Of a stretch of 38,405 nucleotides of DNA, positions 31,999 to 38,405 are shown piece after piece. The notes beneath the pieces were generated by a model. The model was given only the letters and a program-made list of their open reading frames with translations. It ran no database searches and was not told the DNA's origin. The position numbers and the translations under genes are program-made. The stretch lies in assembly GCF_001421435.1 (NCBI RefSeq), contig NZ_LMKA01000074.1, forward strand, positions 1 through 38,405, read 5' to 3'. Position 1 is the stretch's first letter. Every line of letters begins with the position of its first letter. This DNA comes from Chryseobacterium sp. Leaf201. Its GTDB lineage: Bacteria > Bacteroidota > Bacteroidia > Flavobacteriales > Weeksellaceae.

Positions 31999-34635
31999 AT
32001 GAATTTTAGAAAACTGAGTATCGCTGTTTTGTTTTTAACAACATCCGGAACTGTACTTTACGCTCAAGAAACCAAAAGCGACACCATCAAGAAAGAAAAG
32101 AGAATTGAAGGTGTAGTGATTCAGGGAAGCAGTAACAGGAAAACGGAAACCGCAGTTCTGGTAGAACAGAAGAAAGCAATCATTCAAAAGCAGGCTGTAA
32201 GTGCTGAAGAAATTTCCAGAAAAGGGATTTCCAACGTTGAGCAGGGTCTTACGAAAGTAACCGGGATTACCACTGTAGAAGGAAGAGGGCTTTTTGTAAG
32301 AGGTCTGGAAGAAAGATACAATTATCTTTTAATTAACGGCCTCGGATCTCCCTCCAACAACCCGTTCCAGAAAATCATTGCTCTAAAGCAGTTCCCGACA
32401 GACGTTGTGGGCAAGCTTAATATCTATAAAACATTCAACTCCAATTTATACGGCGACTTTGCCGGAGCGACTTTCGATATCGAAACACTGACCATTGATA
32501 AGGCTTTTTCCAAGATAGAATTTGGCGTAGGTGTAAATACATTGAGTAATTTCAGAAAAGGATTTAAGGTTTCCGAAAATGCTGATGGATTCAAAGGCTA
32601 TTCAGGATTGAATTCTGATGACAAGCAATTACCATCTTCCATTGAAAATTCAAGACCAAGCAATTATAGATTTTCCGCAAATGAATCTTTATCACAGTTT
32701 AAAGATACTTGGAATGTAGATGAAGTAAGGTCTTTGCCTAATACCAGTATAGGATTCACTACTGTTCAGAAAATTAAAGCTGGTGAAACCGGAACCTTGG
32801 GTATCTTATTTTCATTAAATCAGAGTTCAGAATACTCTTATAAGGAAGGAGCTAAAAATCAGTTCAAAGATTTTGGAGGTGTTATTAATCTTAACAATGA
32901 TCTTCAGAGAAAACAATATAATTACGAACTTGAATCTTCTGCTTTATTAGGTTTTGGTTATAAAAATAAAGGGACAGCCATTAATTTAAATGCTATGTTC
33001 CTGCAAAACGCAAATAATATCATTGAAGATTACTACGGGTACAAGAACAATCAGGTACAAAACAGAGATATTGGATTCTTCCGTACTAACCAGCAGGATT
33101 TGTCAAGATTTCTTAATATTCAGTTGACAGGTTCCCAGAAATTAGGAGAAAGACAGCAATTGAAAGCAGGGGGAAGTTATGTAATTAATAACTACAGCCA
33201 GCCGGACAGAAAAATATTAGAAGGGAGCAGACAAGACCTGAATGGGAATGTTCTACCTGATAATCAATTGCTCTTAGCTTATGGAGGTAATAATATTATC
33301 CGTCAATATCTCGATGTAAATTCAAGATTTTACGGATCAGCATATGGTGAATATTCTGTTTTCTTAGGAGAGAAAGGTGATAAAAGAGAATACCCTATGC
33401 AATTATCAGTAGGTTACAACGGATTTGCCGATCTTAGGAAAACATCTTACCGTTTCCTTTTCGGAAAACCTAATGGAACCGCAGGACAAAGTTTCTTAAT
33501 TGACAAGAATTCTCCTCAAGAAAAATTCAACCAGGATTTAGCAAATAACTTATTCTTTTTTCAGGAAGAAACAGATCCATCCCTTTTCTTCACCAGTATG
33601 TATCAGTTCGTAAATGCAGGGTATATCAACTTCAACTATAAACCTTCTGAAAGTTGGGACATTTTACTTGGAGGCAGATATGAAAATGATATGACACTAA
33701 TCCGCTTTTCTGAGCAGGGTGCAGCCCAGAAAACGAATTTAGATAAAGAAAGAAATTTATTTTTACCGTCAATTTCCATTAAGAATGCGCTTAATAATAA
33801 GAATAACTTAAGGTTCTCTTTCAGCAAGACCGTTACACGTCCTGTCCTAATTGAAACGATGGAAATTACTTATATCAATCCGGATAACGAAAGTATTAAA
33901 GGTAACCCGAATATTCAGATCAGTGACAACTACAATTTAGATTTAAAATGGGAATACTTTCCTACCAGTAAAGAAATGTTTGCTGTGAATTTATTCGCCA
34001 AAAGAATTAACAATGCTATAGAAAGGTCATTTGTTTCTTCAGGAGATGCTAACGGTGTTACAGTTACTTACTATAATGCTAAAAAAGCAGACTTAGCGGG
34101 TGTTGAATTAGAAGGTATCATCAGTTTAGGACGTCTTTCCGAATCACTTGATAAATTTACTCTTGGAGCCAATGCTACCTTCATGTATACAGATGTCGAA
34201 AGAAGTGACGAGCAGCTGCAACTGGAAAAACCTAATCCTGAATATTATAAAGGAGATTTACATAAGAGAGGTCTTCAGGGAGCATCTCCATATACCATTA
34301 ATGCAGATTTGAAATATGAGATGAAAACAAAGAATAATCTAAGCAGAACTTTGTCTTTGGTTTACAATGTTTCGGGATCAAAAATATATGCTGTAGGTAC
34401 TTCGGGATCTGACAATTATTATGAAAAGCCTTTTAGTCAGTTAGATTTTATTTATCAGGAACAAATTACTAAAAACTGGAATGTAAAGGCAGGTGTTCAG
34501 AATATTCTAAACAACAGATACAAGATCTTACTGGGTGACAACAGCTATTATGACGTTCAGTCAAACGGAAATAATATATACACAGACTACTTCAGAGGAA
34601 TAAATTTCAATCTTACAGTAGGATACACTTTCTAA
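31999..34635 (+). CDS. TonB-dependent outer membrane receptor
   Basis: This 878-residue receptor (ATG 31999; an open TTG start 11 codons earlier is unlikely) has a signal peptide (MNFRKLSIAVLFLTTSGTVL, ending YAQ), a plug domain (about 60-165: IEGVVIQGSS, GLFVRGLEERYNYLLINGL, YGDFAGATFDIET) and a 22-stranded barrel ending with Phe (NLTVGYTF). It has no carboxypeptidase-like N-terminal repeat, so it is not of SusC type. It imports a substrate too large for porins using TonB energy. It is the first gene of an operon with two lipoproteins, and divergent from a PhoB-like regulator, so phosphate or organophosphate uptake is a candidate; this is inference. Confidence 0.93.
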   Translation: MNFRKLSIAVLFLTTSGTVLYAQETKSDTIKKEKRIEGVVIQGSSNRKTETAVLVEQKKAIIQKQAVSAEEISRKGISNVEQGLTKVTGITTVEGRGLFVRGLEERYNYLLINGLGSPSNNPFQKIIALKQFPTDVVGKLNIYKTFNSNLYGDFAGATFDIETLTIDKAFSKIEFGVGVNTLSNFRKGFKVSENADGFKGYSGLNSDDKQLPSSIENSRPSNYRFSANESLSQFKDTWNVDEVRSLPNTSIGFTTVQKIKAGETGTLGILFSLNQSSEYSYKEGAKNQFKDFGGVINLNNDLQRKQYNYELESSALLGFGYKNKGTAINLNAMFLQNANNIIEDYYGYKNNQVQNRDIGFFRTNQQDLSRFLNIQLTGSQKLGERQQLKAGGSYVINNYSQPDRKILEGSRQDLNGNVLPDNQLLLAYGGNNIIRQYLDVNSRFYGSAYGEYSVFLGEKGDKREYPMQLSVGYNGFADLRKTSYRFLFGKPNGTAGQSFLIDKNSPQEKFNQDLANNLFFFQEETDPSLFFTSMYQFVNAGYINFNYKPSESWDILLGGRYENDMTLIRFSEQGAAQKTNLDKERNLFLPSISIKNALNNKNNLRFSFSKTVTRPVLIETMEITYINPDNESIKGNPNIQISDNYNLDLKWEYFPTSKEMFAVNLFAKRINNAIERSFVSSGDANGVTVTYYNAKKADLAGVELEGIISLGRLSESLDKFTLGANATFMYTDVERSDEQLQLEKPNPEYYKGDLHKRGLQGASPYTINADLKYEMKTKNNLSRTLSLVYNVSGSKIYAVGTSGSDNYYEKPFSQLDFIYQEQITKNWNVKAGVQNILNNRYKILLGDNSYYDVQSNGNNIYTDYFRGINFNLTVGYTF

Positions 34636-34674
34636 TTCTAATCAATTCTTATAAAATAAATAAATATCCATAAA

Positions 34675-35895
34675 ATGAAAAGAAGATTTTTACCATTAGT
34701 ATCGTTAACTTTTGCGTTAACACTAGCCTTAAACTCATGTACTGTAGAAGTTAATGACGGTTTAGGAGAAGGTACAGTAACAACACCAGGTACTACGGAA
34801 AGCGTGTTAAGCGGAAGCGGAACATTATCAGGAACTATTTCAAAAGACCTTTTGATTAAAAAAGGAAATTATATATTAAAAGGTATTGTAAAAATTACAG
34901 GTAATGCTACGCTTACTATTGAAGCTGGTGCCAATTTTACTGTTGATACTTCTACAAACAGCAGTTTAGTAATTTTGCAGGATGGAAAAATCAATGCGGT
35001 AGGTACAGCTTCAGAACCTATTGTATTTACTACAACCACTAAAACGCCTGGAGACTGGGGTGGAATAACACTTTACGGATCAGCTCCGATTAAAGCCATT
35101 AACGGTACTTCGACAGCTCTTTCTGAAGACGGCAACAATGTATATTATGGTGGTAATGATGCAAATTCTAACTCTGGTACCATGAAATTTGTACGTGTAG
35201 AATATGCAGGTAAAAAAATCGGTGACGGTACTTCTGAAACCAACTCTATGACTTTCTATGCTGTAGGAGCAGGTACTACACTTGAAAACTTGGTTTCTTA
35301 TAAAGGTACAGATGACGGATATGAATTCTTCGGTGGTACTGTAAGTGCTAAAAATATTATTTCCTATGGAAATTATGATGATTCCTTTGACTGGCAGGAT
35401 GCATGGAGCGGGCAGAACAACACCAACTGGTATGCATTCCAGACAGGTGTGGGTAACTTCGGGATGGAAATTGAATCCTCAAGTAATATTGATAATGTAG
35501 CTCCAAAAATTTCAAACATTACATTAATCAGAAATGCCAATACAAACCCTGAAACAGCAAACTCTCCTGAGATTTCAGCAATTCAGTTCAAAAAGCAGGG
35601 AACCGGTATTTTCTCAAATGTTTATATCAGCGGTTATAAAAATATCGGAACTCAAAAGGCATATTCTGTTCTTATCCAGGATGCAGCTACTGAAACAAGT
35701 CAGGTAAATACCAATAAAGTAAAAGTTGAGCCTCTTACTTATCTGAATTCTGATAATGCAGGAGTATGGGGATATGCTTATACCCCGAACGGTGCAAAGA
35801 CTTTCACAAATACGGCTACCGTTACCAAAGTAATTTTAACGCCAGGAGCATGGGCTACCGTAGACGGAGTTAACCTTTTAGCAGGATTACAATAG
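34675..35895 (+). CDS. surface lipoprotein with beta-helix-like repeats, copy 1
   Basis: This 406-residue lipoprotein has a lipobox ending LNSC (Cys22). The rest is rich in Gly, Ser, Thr and Asn with repeating strand-turn units: LTIEAGANFTVDT, IVFTTTTKTPGDWGGI, VRVEYAGKKI, DGYEFFGGTVSAKNIISYGN and DDSFDWQDAWSG. This looks like a right-handed beta-helix. It is paralogous to the next gene (shared DGxExxGGTVxxxNIISxGN and GxWGG motifs). It starts 39 bp after the receptor gene without a terminator, so the two act together, likely capturing ligand at the surface. It is not SusD. Database relatives are often misnamed multidrug transporter. Confidence 0.85.
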   Translation: MKRRFLPLVSLTFALTLALNSCTVEVNDGLGEGTVTTPGTTESVLSGSGTLSGTISKDLLIKKGNYILKGIVKITGNATLTIEAGANFTVDTSTNSSLVILQDGKINAVGTASEPIVFTTTTKTPGDWGGITLYGSAPIKAINGTSTALSEDGNNVYYGGNDANSNSGTMKFVRVEYAGKKIGDGTSETNSMTFYAVGAGTTLENLVSYKGTDDGYEFFGGTVSAKNIISYGNYDDSFDWQDAWSGQNNTNWYAFQTGVGNFGMEIESSSNIDNVAPKISNITLIRNANTNPETANSPEISAIQFKKQGTGIFSNVYISGYKNIGTQKAYSVLIQDAATETSQVNTNKVKVEPLTYLNSDNAGVWGYAYTPNGAKTFTNTATVTKVILTPGAWATVDGVNLLAGLQ

Positions 35896-35924
35896 TCAGT
35901 AATTAGTTTCTTCATATTAAATTC

Positions 35925-35958
35925 AAACAGCATCGGAAATTATTTTCCGGTGCTGTTT
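35925..35958 (+). terminator. terminator after lipoprotein 1
   Basis: AAACAGCATCGGAAA pairs with TTTCCGGTGCTGTTT (one T-G pair) around a TTAT loop, 29 bp after the stop. It separates the receptor-lipoprotein unit from lipoprotein 2, which has its own promoter. Confidence 0.85.
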
Positions 35959-35986
35959 GATTATAGGTAGAAAACATATATTTGGA

Positions 35987-36017
35987 TTGGGCAATATAAA
36001 GAAAAGATGTAATTTCG
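35987..36017 (+). promoter_or_regulatory. promoter of lipoprotein 2
   Basis: TTG (35987-35989) and TAATTTCG (36010-36017; one mismatch to TAnnTTTG) are 20 bp apart, in the 17-23 range. The ATG follows 55 bp later. Confidence 0.5.
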
Positions 36018-36072
36018 CTTTTTAAATACAGGCGTTCAGATCATTCCGCAAAAAAATAAAATTAAACTTGTT

Positions 36073-37239
36073 ATGAAGAAAAACTATATCCCCTTAATAC
36101 TGTCATTCATGATGATCAGTGCATCACTTGCTGTTAACTCCTGCAGTAAAGAGGAAGATGACACGGCAAAAATCGATGTTGTAGGAATCGCACAGGATCC
36201 GGGCAATTTTAAAGGCGATGTAACTAACGGGCAGATCGTAACGCTTGATGCTACCAAAGTATATGTGCTCAACGGAGCGGTCAGGGTAAAAGACGGAGGC
36301 AAGCTTATTATTCCTGCAGGAACAAGAATTGTTGCTACAGCAGGACCGACTTCTTATCTACTGATAGAACAGGGCGGACAGATTTATGCCAATGGGACCA
36401 CTTTATCCCCCATATCGTTTTCATCTTCTGCAGCTACGCCGGGAAGCTGGGGTGGCCTTGTAATCTGCGGAAGAGCTCCGGTGAATACAGGAACAACCAA
36501 TTCTTCTGAAATTGGGAATTCATTATACGGAGGGGCTTTAACGGCTGATAATTCGGGGTCATTAAGCTATGTAAGGATTGAAAATGCAGGTGCTGATTTT
36601 GCAGCCGGTAAAAAATTCAACGGTTTTTCTCTGTTTGGGGTAGGAAGTGATACAAAAGTAGATAATATTGCGGTAATAAACGGTGCGGAAGACGGGATTG
36701 AGCTTTACGGAGGAACGGTAAATATTTCCAATATCATTTCTGTAGGAAATGAAGATGATGCATTCAGTTGGAAAGACGGCTGGACCGGAACAGCCTCCAA
36801 TATATATACAAAAAGAAAAACAGACGGTACGGAAAATACCGGAATAAAAGGAATAAATAACACTTCCAATGCAGATGCGTCACCCAGATCAAATCCAACC
36901 ATCAAAAATGTGACGCTGCTGGGCGGAACTGCCGGAGAATCCAATGCGATAAGGCTCTATTCAGGAACGTATGCCACACTGGACAATATCGTGGTTTCTA
37001 ACTGGACAACAGGAATTGCTGTAGAAAGTGATCCAACAGTGACCCGTTTCAACGGCAAAAAGAAAATTACAAATTCTTTCTTTGATACGAATGTGACGAC
37101 AAAAGTTTCCTTCAAATCAACAGCAGGAACTAATGTAGCTGTTATTGACACTACATTTACGGTGAAAAATGATGCTACAGGTGCCGGAAACGGAATGGGA
37201 AGCCCAGCCTGGGCCACAGGATGGTCTGGTTTGCAGTAA
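36073..37239 (+). CDS. surface lipoprotein with beta-helix-like repeats, copy 2
   Basis: This 388-residue lipoprotein has a lipobox ending VNSC (Cys24) and the same architecture as the previous gene: an acidic post-lipobox segment, VYVLNGAVRVKDGGKLIIPA, ISFSSSAATPGSWGGL, LSYVRIENAG, DGIELYGGTVNISNIISVGN, DDAFSWKDGWTG, and a shared end (ATGWSGLQ against LLAGLQ). It looks like a tandem duplication that has diverged. It has its own promoter and terminator, so it may be expressed in different conditions. Ligand unknown. Confidence 0.85.
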   Translation: MKKNYIPLILSFMMISASLAVNSCSKEEDDTAKIDVVGIAQDPGNFKGDVTNGQIVTLDATKVYVLNGAVRVKDGGKLIIPAGTRIVATAGPTSYLLIEQGGQIYANGTTLSPISFSSSAATPGSWGGLVICGRAPVNTGTTNSSEIGNSLYGGALTADNSGSLSYVRIENAGADFAAGKKFNGFSLFGVGSDTKVDNIAVINGAEDGIELYGGTVNISNIISVGNEDDAFSWKDGWTGTASNIYTKRKTDGTENTGIKGINNTSNADASPRSNPTIKNVTLLGGTAGESNAIRLYSGTYATLDNIVVSNWTTGIAVESDPTVTRFNGKKKITNSFFDTNVTTKVSFKSTAGTNVAVIDTTFTVKNDATGAGNGMGSPAWATGWSGLQ

Positions 37240-37253
37240 TAGTAATCTGTTAT

Positions 37254-37293
37254 AAATAAAGAATCTGTTTCAGGTGAAACAGATTCTTTATTT
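37254..37293 (+). terminator. 18-bp perfect hairpin terminator
   Basis: AAATAAAGAATCTGTTTC pairs exactly with GAAACAGATTCTTTATTT around an AGGT loop, ending in TTTT. It is the strongest hairpin of the right part of the window. The A-rich left arm makes it usable on the minus strand too. Confidence 0.9.
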
Positions 37294-37424
37294 TGATATG
37301 TGTGATTATGATATTTTATGATTTCTAATTCTGAGTATACAATCTCATATCACTAATGATGGTATTACATTTGTTAATAAAGCATAACATCCTGATCTTA
37401 CTCTCACGTATATCATACTATCTA

Positions 37425-37799
37425 TTAGTCCCAATCAACATCAAGATGTTGATTCTTGATTTCTTTTAATATTTTATAATTATTTTTTAGTATTAAATTA
37501 TACCAATCATTAGGTAAAATAACATCGTAATCTAATACGTATTCAGATAAATTTTCTGGCCATATCCAAAACCCATCAGTAAGTAATAGAAATTCTCCAG
37601 ATTGTTCAATATGATTTTTAAATAAATGTGGGAAAACTATTTTACTAGATGCAGCTACAGTTCCCCCGGAGCGTAAGTACTGAATTAATTTATCTTTATC
37701 ATATAATTTATTGATCTCTTTATTTCTATAAAGATTTACAGAAGGATAATCTTTGTATTGGTTTCCATGTTCTTTCCAAAACCCAAATTCTTTATACAT
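37425..37799 (-). CDS. hypothetical protein, possibly immunity-like
   Basis: This 124-residue protein (MYKEFGFWKEHGNQYKD to HLDVDWD) is acidic and rich in Trp, Tyr, Asn and Asp with no signal peptide or membrane helix. I recognise no family. Its size, composition and position beside decayed coding-like DNA are like those of polymorphic-toxin immunity proteins, but this is only a guess. It lies downstream of the rRNA operon on the same strand and is more AT-rich than the window average. Confidence 0.65.
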   Translation of the reverse strand: MYKEFGFWKEHGNQYKDYPSVNLYRNKEINKLYDKDKLIQYLRSGGTVAASSKIVFPHLFKNHIEQSGEFLLLTDGFWIWPENLSEYVLDYDVILPNDWYNLILKNNYKILKEIKNQHLDVDWD

Positions 37800-38080
37800 T
37801 TTTATTTCATTTTGGACTAAATTTAATCATTTTTCCAGTATTTACTGAAGAAGTAGCACCTACGCTTAGTCTTTCGCTTGGATGGGCCTACAATATATTA
37901 TTTGGTGCAGGAACTAAATATTGCAGATACAGGGAGAATTGCCTTTAAGATTAAGCATAGCTATGATACTGTGCTATGCTATTGGTACTTATGTTTATCT
38001 AATACTTATTTGGTGCGTATTGCCTATAATTCAGGCTAATGAAAGATTAAGTTCTATTTATACGGTATGTCTATAACGCA
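37800..38080. other. stretch without an intact gene, possible coding remnants
   Basis: No frame here is a convincing gene. One plus frame is open without a start to 37942, with LSLSLGWAYNILFGAGTK; another (ATG 37963 to TAA 38076) would give 37 residues with a hydrophobic stretch, CYAIGTYVYLILIWCVLP. They sit in different frames, as expected for a decayed membrane or wall protein gene, or by chance. No tRNA or repeat is seen. Confidence 0.35.
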
Positions 38081-38112
38081 AAAACTCCTTCATCGGAAGA
38101 TGAAGGAGTTTT
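38081..38112 (-). terminator. rRNA operon terminator
   Basis: AAAACTCCTTCATC pairs exactly with GATGAAGGAGTTTT around a GGAA loop, 8 bp after the 5S 3' end; on the minus strand the stem ends in TTTT. Confidence 0.9.
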
Positions 38113-38120
38113 AAAATAAA

Positions 38121-38229
<109 letters not shown>

Positions 38230-38377
38230 GGTTGTATATAAGAGGTGAGAGGTTAGTAATTAGAGATTAGTAAATACTAATTTCTAATATCTAGCTTCTA
38301 GCTTCTTTTTTATCGGTAAATATCATCACAAAGGCAAAACCATTGTTGCACTTATAAGGCTTGTTGGTTGTAACCAA

Positions 38378-38405
38378 TAGGCTATAAATCTACGGGTAAT
38401 TAGTA
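38378..38405 (-). rRNA. rrl: 23S ribosomal RNA, last bases only
   Basis: On the minus strand the window begins TACTAATTACCCGTAG, the counterpart of the GGTACTAATGAACCGTGAGG end of Escherichia coli 23S rRNA. Only about the last 28 nt are inside the window; the rest lies to the right. The 38230-38377 spacer to 5S holds no tRNA. Confidence 0.85.

Overview
The window looks like a chromosomal segment of a Flavobacteriia member of the Chryseobacterium/Elizabethkingia type (Bacteroidota). The evidence is the AT-rich sequence, several exact TAnnTTTG -7 promoter elements with weak Shine-Dalgarno sequences, protein families typical of that group (CbpA/CbpM, pRiA4b ORF-3, a GreA/B-like protein, a DUF1343 muramidase, a TonB-dependent receptor with lipoproteins), repeated intergenic elements I recognise from flavobacterial genomes, and a 5S rRNA of Bacteroidota type. 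Genus-level placement is inference.

Region 1 (1-6531) is the most unusual part. It is an accessory locus that reads as an uncharacterised ribosomally made, modified and exported peptide (RiPP/bacteriocin-like) system under its own LuxR-type regulator. It holds an E1/ThiF-like adenylyltransferase, a PAS-LuxR regulator, a perfect 16-bp palindrome in the divergent promoter region, a GNAT protein with LuxI/N-acyl-amino-acid-synthase-like features, a 57-residue precursor with a double-glycine leader and a Val/Gln-repeat core lacking Cys, Ser and Thr, a strong hairpin just after the precursor, a JmjC/ROX-like Fe(II)/2-oxoglutarate oxygenase, and a C39-peptidase ABC exporter coupled to it. A plausible model is: modify the precursor, cleave after Gly-Gly, export the core, with LuxR-controlled transcription.

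Region 2 (6640-21396) is mostly housekeeping and metabolism. It holds a thioredoxin-fold/OMP/small membrane protein trio, NamZ head-to-head with an FtsX-type permease, a cystathionine beta-synthase-like enzyme, cbpA-cbpM, a dicarboxylate symporter, a frameshifted small membrane-protein gene, DUF779 and an aldehyde dehydrogenase with a divergent AraC regulator and a clear direct-repeat operator, then HMG-CoA synthase. Two intergenic regions carry MITE-like or structured repeat elements.

Region 3 (21417-29917, almost all minus strand) holds a serine hydrolase/antitoxin-like/M1 aminopeptidase operon, a toxin-antitoxin pair whose ParE-like toxin is frameshifted, thyA, a GreA/B-like factor, a GH13 lipoprotein and a pRiA4b ORF-3 protein.

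Region 4 (30047-37293) holds a PhoB/PhoR-like two-component system divergent from a TonB-dependent receptor and two paralogous surface lipoproteins with beta-helix-like sequence.

Region 5 (37425-38405) holds an orphan hypothetical gene, a degenerate stretch, and the 3' end of an rRNA operon on the minus strand (terminator, 5S, last bases of 23S).
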